64,000 bases of DNA, from assembly GCF_003254525.1 (NCBI RefSeq), contig NZ_QFYS01000007.1, forward strand, positions 173,833 to 237,832, read 5' to 3'. The notes below the pieces were generated by a model. The model saw only the letters and a list, made by a program, of their open reading frames with translations. It was not told the DNA's origin and did not search any database. Within the stretch, counting starts at the first letter, position 1; every line of letters begins with the position of its first letter. This stretch comes from Phenylobacterium kunshanense (GTDB taxonomy: Bacteria; Pseudomonadota; Alphaproteobacteria; Caulobacterales; Caulobacteraceae). Positions 7,547 through 16,478 of the stretch are shown in pieces. The position numbers were made by a program, and so were the translations under genes.

Positions 7547-8863
7547 ATGACCGAGTCGACGACGGGTGCGGCGCCTGCGGCAGCGCGCCATGGCTCCATC
7601 GGCGTCTTCGGCGCGGCCGCCATCGTGATGGGCTCCATGGTGGGCTCGGGCGTCTATCTCTTGCCCGCGACCATGGGGGCGATCGGCTCCATTTCGATCC
7701 TCGGCTGGCTGGTGGCCACCCTGGCTGCGCTGGCGATCGCCGGGGTCTTCGTCGGCCTGGGGCGCATCGTCTCCGACGCGGAAGGCCTGCCGGGCTATGT
7801 CGAGGCGGGGCTCGGCCGGTTGGCCGGGGTGCAGTCCGCGGTGCTCTACTGGACGTCGCTATGGGTCGGCACGGTTGCGATCGCGGTGGCGGCGACGGGC
7901 GCCCTGGGCTTCCTGATCCCGGGACTATCGTCTCCATCCGCCCGCCTCGCCGTCACGGTGGCGGTCATCTGGGTGGCGGTGGCGCTGAGCTGGATCGGTC
8001 CCCGAGTCGTGGCGCGGACCGAGGCGCTCACCCTCGCGCTGGGCCTGCTGCCGGTGGTGCTCGCCGCGACGGCCGGCTGGTGGTTCTTCCGGGCGGACGT
8101 ATTCCTCGCGTCGTGGAATCCGACGGGTCAGGACCTTGGCGAGGCGGTCGGCGCTTCGGCGCTGAACGCGTTCTGGGCGTTCCTGGGCATGGAGTGCGCG
8201 GCGGCGACGGCGGGCGTCGTCCGTGACCCGACGCGAAACGTGCCGCGCGCGACCCTGCTGGGCGTCGGCGGCGCCGCTGTCCTCTACATCTCGGCCACGA
8301 CCGTCATGATGGGGATCCTGCCGGCACGGGAGCTGGCGGCCTCGACGGCGCCGTTCGCGGATGTCGCCCGCGCGACGCTGGGCGCGGCGCTGGGCGCGGC
8401 GATCGCGCTGTGCACCTTCCTCCGCACCGCCGGCGGGGTCACCGGCTGGACGCTGGTCATGGCCGAGACGTCCCGCGGCGCCGCGGACCAGGGCCTTTTC
8501 TGGCGCGCGTTCCGCACCCGTCCGGGCGAGCGGACCTCACCCGCCAGCCTGCTCGGGGCGGGCGGCCTGATGACGGTGGTGGCGGTCGTAACCGCCAGCC
8601 CGGACCTGGGCCAGCAGTTCACGACGATCATCAACGCCGTCTCGCTCCTGTGCCTCTACACCTACATCCTTGCGGCGGGGTCGCTGCTGCGGCTGAGCCG
8701 AAGGCTGTCGATGCGGGGACGGATCGCCGCCGTCGCCGTGGCGCTCCTCGCCATCGCCTTCAGCCTGGCGCTCATCGCCCAAGGGAAGCCGGTGGAGCTG
8801 GGCCTGTCTCTGTTGCCGGTCGTCGCGGCGGGGCTGCTTCACGCGCGCCTGCGGCGGGGCTAG
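7547..8863 (+). CDS. APC-superfamily amino acid permease (AdiC/PotE-like)
   Basis: The 438-aa product has about twelve hydrophobic segments. Its first helix contains GSMVGSGVYLLPATM, the unwound substrate-binding GSG region typical of APC exchangers, and the next region resembles arginine/agmatine and cadaverine antiporters of the AdiC/CadB type. It should transport an amino acid or amine across the inner membrane. The start at 7547 is chosen because GGGGCGGA lies just upstream and the preceding six codons are basic. It is divergent from the blaI-like repressor and shares its operator region. The substrate is inferred only to class. Confidence 0.8.
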   Translation: MTESTTGAAPAAARHGSIGVFGAAAIVMGSMVGSGVYLLPATMGAIGSISILGWLVATLAALAIAGVFVGLGRIVSDAEGLPGYVEAGLGRLAGVQSAVLYWTSLWVGTVAIAVAATGALGFLIPGLSSPSARLAVTVAVIWVAVALSWIGPRVVARTEALTLALGLLPVVLAATAGWWFFRADVFLASWNPTGQDLGEAVGASALNAFWAFLGMECAAATAGVVRDPTRNVPRATLLGVGGAAVLYISATTVMMGILPARELAASTAPFADVARATLGAALGAAIALCTFLRTAGGVTGWTLVMAETSRGAADQGLFWRAFRTRPGERTSPASLLGAGGLMTVVAVVTASPDLGQQFTTIINAVSLLCLYTYILAAGSLLRLSRRLSMRGRIAAVAVALLAIAFSLALIAQGKPVELGLSLLPVVAAGLLHARLRRG

Positions 8864-8890
8864 GTTCCGGACGGATCAGCGGAGGAACGG

Positions 8891-9912
<1,022 letters not shown>

Positions 9913-9913
<1 letters not shown>

Positions 9914-10344
9914 TGGGCGATCTGGCCGAGCGCCGTCTCCAGACCGTCCGCGACCACATGCGGCTGGAGTGCGAGAACGACTGGGACGCGGTGATCGCCA
10001 CCTTCGCCCACCCACGCTACGAGATGTACGGTTCGGGTGCGGTGTTCGACGGCGAGGAGGCGGTGCGCCGGTACTTCGCCGCGTCGCGCACGCCGTTTCC
10101 GGACCAGGGCAACGAGATCATCGCCATCGCCCACGACGGGGACACCGTGCTGGTGGAGTTCTGGCTGACGGGAACCCATCTCGGGCCGCTGCGCCTGCCG
10201 ACTGGGACGGTGGAGCCGACCGGCCGCAGCTTCCGGGTGCGGATGGCCGCCAGCTTCGAGTTCGCGCCCGGCTCGGACAGGATCGTCTGCGAGCGGCCCT
10301 ATTTCGACCAGGGCGCCGTCGCCCGCGCCCTCGGCCTCGCCTGA
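9913..10344 (+). CDS. NTF2-like (SnoaL-type) protein
   Basis: The 143-aa product has the cone-shaped NTF2-like fold signature: an N-terminal helix (RRLQTVRDHMRLECENDW), FAHPRYEMYGSGAVFDGEEA, then strands VLVEFWLTGTH and FRVRMAASFEF. SnoaL-like members bind or convert small hydrophobic ligands. It starts at a GTG that overlaps the Rieske gene stop by one base. Because beta subunits of ring-hydroxylating dioxygenases share this fold, it may be a partner of the oxygenase, but the similarity I can see is to SnoaL-type proteins, so this is inference. Confidence 0.75.
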
Positions 10345-12429
10345 TCAGGCGCCCAGGTTCTGCGGTCCGGCCTGCAGGGTTCCGGTGAGCAGAAGGTCCC
10401 GAGCGCTGCGGCCCACGGCGACCTCGTAGGCGCCGCCGCGCACGAGATAGGCGTGGGCCGCAGCGTCCCAGTCCGCCAGCAGGCGCGGGTCGGCCGTGAT
10501 CGTCACCCGCTGGCTTTCGCCCGCCGCCAGGTTCACGCGCGCCCAGCCCAGCAGCCGCTGCTGCGTCCGGCCCGGCGCTGCCGTGAGGTAGAGCTGGGCT
10601 ACCTCCGTCCCCGCGCGGTCGCCGGTGTTGGCGAGGTCGAAGCTGACGCCCAGACCGTCGGCCGCGAGGTCGGCGTAGGCGAAGGTCGTGTAGGTGAGCC
10701 CGTGGCCGAACGGGAACAGCGGCTCGGCGCCGTTGCGGGCGAACCAGCGGTAGCCGACGTCGGCCCCCTCCGCATAGTCGATGTCGAAGGGCGGGGTGTC
10801 GCCGCGCTCGTTGACGATCGGCAGGTCCGAGCCGGGCAGCATCGGGTGAGGAAGCTGGTCGGTCGAAGCCGGGAAGGTGATGGGCAGGCGGCCTGAAGGG
10901 TTCGCGTCGCCGAACAGGAGGGCCGCGATGGCCTTGCCGCCTTCCGAGCCTGGGTACCAGGCCTCCAGCACCGCGGGTACGGCGTCCAACCAGGGCATGA
11001 ACACCGGGTTGCCGGTCTCCAGCACGACGATGGTGGCCGGCTGGGCGGCGGCCACGGTCGCGATCAGGTCGTCCTGGCCGTCGGGGAGGGCGAGGGTCGT
11101 GTCCAGCGCCTCGGTCGCCCATTCCACGGCGAACAGGACGGCGACGTCGGCGGTCGCGGCCACGGCGGCGGCGCGGGCGGGATCGGTCCCGTCGTCGAAG
11201 ATCACCTCCGCGCCCTTTGCACGATCGCGGATGGCGGCGAGCGGCGGGTCGGGATGGTAGATGACGCCGGCCGACCAGCGCGGCGCGTTGGCGGGCGGAT
11301 CGAACCGCGTCGAGCCTTTCGGGATCACCTGCGAGGAGCCGCCGCCCGACAGCACGCCGACATCCGCGTGACCGCCGATCACGGCGATCCGCTTCGGCGA
11401 GGTGAGCGGCAGCAGGCCGCCGTCGTTCTTCAGCAGCACGATCCCCGCCTCGGCGGCCTTGCGCGCGATCTGGGCGCCGAACGCGAGATCAGGCTCGCCC
11501 GGAGACACCGGGTGGTCGAAGAGTCCGCAGGCGTACATGGCCCGCAGGGTGCGGTGCGCCATCTCACGCACCCGGCCCTGGCCGATGTCGCCGGCGACCA
11601 CCGCGTCCTTGAGCGGCTCGTCGAAGAACACCTCGGGGTCGAGCTCCTGGCCGGACTGCTGGTCCAGGCCCGCGCCCGCGGCGGCCAGGCTGTGGACCGC
11701 GCCCCAGTCCGACATCACCCAGCCCTTGTAGCCCCAGTCGCCGCGCAGCACGTCGGTGAGCAGCCAGGCGTGTTCGGACGCGTAGGTCCCGCCGACGCGG
11801 TTGTAGGCGCACATGACCGAGCCGGGATCGCCGATCTCGATGGCGATGCGGAAGGCCAGCAGATCGGACTCCCGGAACGCCGCCTCGTCGATATTGGCCG
11901 ACAGCACCATCCGCCCCGTCTCCTGGCTGTTCAGGGCGAAGTGCTTGATGGTCGAGACGATATGCCGGCTCTGGATCCCCCGGATCGAGGCGCCGCAGAG
12001 CACGCCCGCGAGCAGCGGATCCTCGCCCAGGTATTCGAAGTTGCGGCCGCAGCGCGGCTCGCGGGTCAGGTTCACGCCGCCCGCCAGCAGCACGTTGAAG
12101 CCCTTGGCGCGCGCCTCGCCGGCGATCATGGCGCCGGCCTCCTCCGCCAGTTCCGGGCTCCAGGCGGCGGCGAGGGCGAGGCCGCCGGGAAGGGCGGTGG
12201 CTGGGTCGTCGCGCCGGCCGGCGGCCGAGACGCCGAGGCTGGCGTCGGTCTCGTGCAGCGCCGGGATGCCGGTGCGGTCCTGGCCGGGCACCCAGCCGGC
12301 GCTCTTCTGCACCCCCTGCGGACGCGGCTTCATCACCAGCGGCATGTGGCCGTGGAGCAGGGCGATCTGCTCATCCAGGCTCATCCGGTCCAGCAGCGCC
12401 GCGGCGCGGGCGTCGGGATCACCGGCCAT
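10345..12429 (-). CDS. Glycoside hydrolase family 3 (beta-glucosidase-like)
   Basis: The 694-aa product has the GH3 layout: an N-terminal TIM-barrel domain with TIKHFALNSQE near residue 160 and the nucleophile in GWVMSDWGAVHS (Asp241), an alpha/beta sandwich domain (VLLKNDGGLLPL, IAVIGGHADVG, then EWATEALDTTLALP), and a C-terminal fibronectin-III-like domain after FPFGHGLTYTTFAY. No signal peptide is seen, so it is probably cytoplasmic. It should release terminal beta-linked glucose or related sugars. It converges on the NTF2-like gene with no spacer between the stops. Confidence 0.9.
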   Translation of the reverse strand: MAGDPDARAAALLDRMSLDEQIALLHGHMPLVMKPRPQGVQKSAGWVPGQDRTGIPALHETDASLGVSAAGRRDDPATALPGGLALAAAWSPELAEEAGAMIAGEARAKGFNVLLAGGVNLTREPRCGRNFEYLGEDPLLAGVLCGASIRGIQSRHIVSTIKHFALNSQETGRMVLSANIDEAAFRESDLLAFRIAIEIGDPGSVMCAYNRVGGTYASEHAWLLTDVLRGDWGYKGWVMSDWGAVHSLAAAGAGLDQQSGQELDPEVFFDEPLKDAVVAGDIGQGRVREMAHRTLRAMYACGLFDHPVSPGEPDLAFGAQIARKAAEAGIVLLKNDGGLLPLTSPKRIAVIGGHADVGVLSGGGSSQVIPKGSTRFDPPANAPRWSAGVIYHPDPPLAAIRDRAKGAEVIFDDGTDPARAAAVAATADVAVLFAVEWATEALDTTLALPDGQDDLIATVAAAQPATIVVLETGNPVFMPWLDAVPAVLEAWYPGSEGGKAIAALLFGDANPSGRLPITFPASTDQLPHPMLPGSDLPIVNERGDTPPFDIDYAEGADVGYRWFARNGAEPLFPFGHGLTYTTFAYADLAADGLGVSFDLANTGDRAGTEVAQLYLTAAPGRTQQRLLGWARVNLAAGESQRVTITADPRLLADWDAAAHAYLVRGGAYEVAVGRSARDLLLTGTLQAGPQNLGA

Positions 12430-12518
12430 TGATCTTCCCCCCTGTTTGTTCGTTGACGCTACTCTGCCACCCGGCCGCGACGGCTGCTATGGTCGTCGGG
12501 TCAGCCACGGAGCCTGCC

Positions 12519-12737
12519 ATGAAGCTCTCCGACGAAGACCGCGATCGTCTCGCCCTCCACACAGCCTTCGCCGTGCACCAGATCGCCCGCTGGATGGCGA
12601 CACGCGCGGACGTGCCGCCCGATATCCGTGAGCGGCTGAAGGGCCACATCAGCGCGCTGGAAGGCGTGATGGTCACCACCGGCCACGACTGGATCCAGGG
12701 CGAGATGGAAGCGACCGAGACAGCCCTGCGCGCCTGA
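12519..12737 (+). CDS. Small conserved-looking helical protein, unknown function
   Basis: The 72-aa product begins MKLSDEDRDRLALHTAFAVH and continues with amphipathic helices rich in charged residues; no membrane segment is visible. ATG at 12519 follows GGAG at seven bases, which is why the longer frame is not used. It lies between the divergently placed GH3 gene and the acyl-CoA dehydrogenase. I do not recognise the family. Confidence 0.55.
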   Translation: MKLSDEDRDRLALHTAFAVHQIARWMATRADVPPDIRERLKGHISALEGVMVTTGHDWIQGEMEATETALRA

Positions 12738-12823
12738 GCGCGGCCGTCTCAAACCGCTTGCCTACCCCCACGGCGCCGCCGCACGCTCCCCGAAATTCGA
12801 AAGAGCAGTAGGGAGGCTAAGCC

Positions 12824-14059
12824 GTGGCCATCGACTTCGAGATTCCGGAAGAGGCGAAGAAGATCCGCGAGCGGGTCCGCCAGTGGGTGCATGACGAGTG
12901 CATCCCGGCCGAGAAGCGCCTGGTCGACAAGGAGAGCTACAAGACTGTCCTGGCCGAGCTGCGCGCCAAGGCCCGGGCCCAGGGCCTGTGGCTTCCCTTC
13001 GTGCCGAAGGAATACGGCGGCATGGGCCTGGGCCCGCTGGCCAACGCCCTGGTGCAGATGGAGTTGGGCCAGAGCCACCTCGGCGCGCTCAGCATGAACA
13101 GCCAGGGGCCGGACGACGCCACGATCCTGACGCTGCTGGCGCACGGCACCGAGTACCAGAAGGAGAAGTTCCTCAAGCCGCTGCTGAACGGTGAGAAGCG
13201 CGTCTGCTACTCGATGACCGAGAAGGCCGCCGGCGCCGACGCCACGGGCATGCGGACCGTCGCGGTCAAGGACGGCAACGAGAACTACGTCCTGAACGGC
13301 GAGAAGTGGTTCTCGTCGGCCGCCACGGCGGCCGACATCGCCGTCGTCATGGCCCGCACCGACCCGGACGCGCCGCGCCACCAGCAGTTCTCGACCTTCA
13401 TCGTCGAGCTGCCGAACCCCGGCTACCGCATCGTGCGCGACATCCCGACCATGGCGGCCGAGAGCCCGCTGTCGCACATAATGGGCGGTGGCCATGCCGA
13501 GGTGGAGATCAAGGACCTGGTCGTGCCCGCCGACAACCTGCTGGGCGGCGAGGGGCGGGGCTTCGACATGGGCCAGCACCGGCTGGCCTACGGCCGCCTG
13601 CGCCACGGCATGCACAATATCGCCATGGCCCAGCGCGCGCTCGACATGGCCGCCGAGCATGTCACCAGCCGCGAGACCTTCGGCAAGGCGCTGGCCGAGC
13701 GTCAGGCCGTCCAGTTCATGCTCGCCGAGTGCGCGAGCCAGCTCTACATCTCGCGCCTGATGCTGCTGCACATCGCGTTCAAGGCCGAGAAGGGCCTGGA
13801 CATGCGGCAGGAGAATTCGATCGCCAAGGTCTACCTGGCTCACATGGTCCACCACGTGGTCGACACGGCCATCCAGCTGCACGGCGCCCTGGGCTACAGC
13901 CGCGATACCCCGCTGGCGGCCTGGTACACCCACATCCGGTCGCAGCGACTGGTGGATGGGCCGGACGAGGTGCACCGCTGGACGGTCGGCCGCAACGTGC
14001 TGAAGGCGTTCAAGGCCACCGGCACCACGGCCGGCGCGGCGGGCGGCGACCTGCTCTGA
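12824..14059 (+). CDS. Acyl-CoA dehydrogenase
   Basis: The 411-aa product is a full-length acyl-CoA dehydrogenase. Motifs: YSMTEKAAGADATGMRT near residue 128 (FAD and substrate contacts), LNGEKWFSSAA, a middle beta domain, and the C-terminal helical FAD-binding QLHGALGYSRDTPLAAWY. The overall look is closest to the ACAD10/ACAD11-type C-terminal dehydrogenase. A stand-alone phosphotransferase like the other half of those proteins is encoded at 57978-59030. The start is GTG with GGGAGG upstream. The enzyme desaturates a fatty-acyl or branched acyl-CoA; chain specificity is not readable. Confidence 0.9.
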   Translation: MAIDFEIPEEAKKIRERVRQWVHDECIPAEKRLVDKESYKTVLAELRAKARAQGLWLPFVPKEYGGMGLGPLANALVQMELGQSHLGALSMNSQGPDDATILTLLAHGTEYQKEKFLKPLLNGEKRVCYSMTEKAAGADATGMRTVAVKDGNENYVLNGEKWFSSAATAADIAVVMARTDPDAPRHQQFSTFIVELPNPGYRIVRDIPTMAAESPLSHIMGGGHAEVEIKDLVVPADNLLGGEGRGFDMGQHRLAYGRLRHGMHNIAMAQRALDMAAEHVTSRETFGKALAERQAVQFMLAECASQLYISRLMLLHIAFKAEKGLDMRQENSIAKVYLAHMVHHVVDTAIQLHGALGYSRDTPLAAWYTHIRSQRLVDGPDEVHRWTVGRNVLKAFKATGTTAGAAGGDLL

Positions 14060-14089
14060 CCTGAGTCGCCCGCTGAGCGTCGCGTAACG

Positions 14090-14112
14090 CGCGCAGGTCG
14101 CAAACCTGCGCG
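14090..14112. repeat. Perfect inverted repeat before the TIR gene
   Basis: CGCGCAGGT and ACCTGCGCG form a perfect 9-bp stem with a 5-base loop, 31 bp after the acyl-CoA dehydrogenase stop and 63 bp before the TIR gene start. No T-run follows on the plus strand, so it is a weak terminator candidate; it could also be an operator or RNA hairpin for the TIR cassette. Confidence 0.45.
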
Positions 14113-14175
14113 AATACGTTGTGTGCCACCCAAACCTCTGGCACCGTTCGCCGAGCGGCGTTCGGGGACAGGGCC

Positions 14176-15816
14176 GTGGAAGAGCGGACACCTGGCGAGG
14201 CGCGCTATCGCGCCTTCGTCAGCTACAGCCATAGAGACCAGGCCTTCGGCCGGCGGCTTCACCGCTGGCTGGAACGCTATGCCGTGCCGCGGCGGCTCGT
14301 GGGGCGGGTCACCGCGAGAGGGACAACGCCGAAGCGGGTGGCGCCCGTATTCCGCGACCGCGAGGAGCTGTCCGCCGCCCACGACCTGACGGCCGAGATC
14401 CGCGAAGCGCTGGCGAACTCCGGAGCCCTGATCGTCGTCTGTACGCCCAACGCGGCCGCCTCGCCCTGGGTCGCGCGCGAGATAGAGCTGTTCCGCGAAC
14501 TGCATCCTGACCGTCCCGTCCTGGCGGCGCTGGCGGACGGAGAGCCGGCCGAGGCGTTCCCCGCCCCGCTGACCATGACCGGCGACGCCCGTGCCGAACC
14601 CCTGGCGGCCGACTTCCGGCAGACCGGCGACGGGCCGCGCCTGGCCCTGCTGAAGCTGGTGGCCGGGGTCCTGGGCCTTGGCCTCGACGAATTGATCCAG
14701 CGCGACGCCCAGCGCCGCCTGCGCGGCGTGATGGCCGTCACGGGGGCGGCGGTGGCGGCCGGCGTAGTCCTGTCCGCATTGACGACATACGCGCTGATCG
14801 CCCGGGCGGAGGCCCAGCGCCAGCGCGCCGAGGCGGAGGCTCTGGTCGAGTTCATGCTCACCGATCTCAGAGACCGGCTGAAAGGCGTGGGGCGGCTGGA
14901 TGTGCTCACAGCGGTCAACGAGCGGACGCTGGAGTACTACGCACGGCAGAATGTGGAGCGCCTCTCTGGCGAGGGGCAGGCCCGTTATGCGCGTATCCTC
15001 ATGGCGATGGGCGAAGATGACCTGTCGAGGGGTGATGACGAGGCCGCGTTCGGCAAATTCAGAACTGCGGGGAGCATCACCGAGGCGCAGCTGGATGCCG
15101 CACCGAAGGATCCAGCTCGAATCTGGGCGCATGGCCAGAGTGAATATTGGCTTGGATACCATGCCTACCGCAGGGATGATCGAGTAGCAGCTAACGCATC
15201 GTGGCGACGCTACAGGCTGATGGCGATACAACTGGTCAGCGTAGCCAGCCAAAATCCTAAGTACCTTCGAGAACTTGCCTATGCAGAGGGCAACCTGTGC
15301 ACGCTCGCATTGAAGAAGCCCGCTGTTGTCGCAGACGCCTTGAAACACTGCGAGGCTGCACTGGCTGTGATGAAGCGGGTGGCGGATCTGTCACCTGCCG
15401 ATCGGACGGTGGCGCGAGATCTGATTAATCGTCACGCGTGGATGGCACAGGCGTTTTCAGCTTCTGGCAATCTCCAGAACGCGCTTGCTGAGCGATCCGA
15501 GCAAGAGCGCCTCCTGAAGGCTGCGCTAGACTCAGATCCAAACAATATGCGCCTCGAGTCGACTTGGTTGGTTTTGCAGCGCGAGCTCTCCAGCCTGGAG
15601 GTTCGGCTGGGAGAGCGGCAACGAGCTCACAGGCGCGTACTAGCAGCGCGACAGGAAATCGATGCTCTACTTGCCCATGATCCTGCAAACGCGGACTGGG
15701 CCGAGCAACGCGATCGCCTTGAGGTCGCGCTGCAGTACTTCGAAAATACATCGAAAGACAGGTCTGCGCGAAAGAAGTCTGCGCCGCTAAGCAATAGATA
15801 TGTGTCGCAAAAATAG
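14176..15816 (+). CDS. TIR domain protein with transmembrane helix and helical-repeat C-terminus
   Basis: The 546-aa product opens with a TIR domain at residues about 10-150: AFVSYSHRD (strand A), PVFRDREEL (BB-loop region), ALIVVCTPNAAASPWVAREI with W98 and E102 in the WxxxE arrangement that holds the catalytic Glu of NAD-cleaving TIR enzymes. One transmembrane helix follows at about 185-208, then a basic/acidic helix and about 330 residues of TPR-like helices. Such proteins act in immunity or NAD-based signalling. GTG at 14176 is preferred to a TTG 19 codons upstream because GGGGACAGGG precedes it and the domain begins soon after. Base composition drops markedly from about 14940 on, after the membrane helix. 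The next gene starts 9 bp downstream. Confidence 0.75.
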   Translation: MEERTPGEARYRAFVSYSHRDQAFGRRLHRWLERYAVPRRLVGRVTARGTTPKRVAPVFRDREELSAAHDLTAEIREALANSGALIVVCTPNAAASPWVAREIELFRELHPDRPVLAALADGEPAEAFPAPLTMTGDARAEPLAADFRQTGDGPRLALLKLVAGVLGLGLDELIQRDAQRRLRGVMAVTGAAVAAGVVLSALTTYALIARAEAQRQRAEAEALVEFMLTDLRDRLKGVGRLDVLTAVNERTLEYYARQNVERLSGEGQARYARILMAMGEDDLSRGDDEAAFGKFRTAGSITEAQLDAAPKDPARIWAHGQSEYWLGYHAYRRDDRVAANASWRRYRLMAIQLVSVASQNPKYLRELAYAEGNLCTLALKKPAVVADALKHCEAALAVMKRVADLSPADRTVARDLINRHAWMAQAFSASGNLQNALAERSEQERLLKAALDSDPNNMRLESTWLVLQRELSSLEVRLGERQRAHRRVLAARQEIDALLAHDPANADWAEQRDRLEVALQYFENTSKDRSARKKSAPLSNRYVSQK

Positions 15817-15825
15817 GAGAGCACA

Positions 15826-16473
15826 ATGAGCGAGAATTGTGAAATCGCCGGCGAAGTTTTCTATCATCTAGAACGAAAAGCTGACTTCGTCCCAGATTAT
15901 ACGATTCTAGTTAGATTGTCGTTTTTCAACGAAGGAAATATATGGAATATAAATCTGTCTGACGCAGAAATTCATCATGAAAATGATATCAGAAAATTCC
16001 TCAAAAATCTTCTGAAAGACCCTCATCCGAAGCCCGTAACAATAAAGAAGCCTAGCGATGAGCGACCGCGCGCGCTGGGCATTCCGGTGGACGCACCTGC
16101 AAATGTTGTGATCGTACTTGATACCGACACGGCTTGGCGCTTTCGTAAGGGAAAGCCGGCGATCACAGCCAAGGGCGACTACGGCGATTCAAACTGGGGT
16201 TCCTGGCACGTAGATGAAGACGGCGAGCCCGTCGATATCTTTCCCGCTGGGTGCAAAATCGCGTACTTCTCTGTCGCAAATCGCCCCGCGCTTCCGAATC
16301 CACACGCCGTCCAGAGTTTCAACTTCCATCTCGAGCTGCAACAAGAAGACCGGCGCTGGGTCGAAATAATCATAGATCCAGATGTTCCTGAGGTGGGAGG
16401 TGAAGACTTTCCTTCGAAGTTGCGTATTTTGCAGAAGGCCTCGCGCCCAAATTCGGTCGTGCGTGTCATCTAA
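15826..16473 (+). CDS. Unrecognised 215-aa protein in A+T-rich DNA, TIR neighbour
   Basis: I do not recognise this protein. It has no signal peptide or membrane segment, alternates polar and hydrophobic residues like a beta-rich fold (VVIVLDTDTAWRF, then KIAYFSVANRP, then FNFHLELQQEDRRWVEIII) and is rich in Trp, Asp and Phe. The DNA is unlike its neighbours: 15901-15960 holds only 18 G or C of 60, whereas flanking genes are strongly G+C-rich. GGAGAG lies seven bases before the ATG. It sits 9 bp after the TIR gene and 5 bp before the next, so all three are probably co-transcribed. Its role could be sensor, adaptor or effector of the cassette. Confidence 0.6.
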   Translation: MSENCEIAGEVFYHLERKADFVPDYTILVRLSFFNEGNIWNINLSDAEIHHENDIRKFLKNLLKDPHPKPVTIKKPSDERPRALGIPVDAPANVVIVLDTDTAWRFRKGKPAITAKGDYGDSNWGSWHVDEDGEPVDIFPAGCKIAYFSVANRPALPNPHAVQSFNFHLELQQEDRRWVEIIIDPDVPEVGGEDFPSKLRILQKASRPNSVVRVI

Positions 16474-16478
16474 TATTT

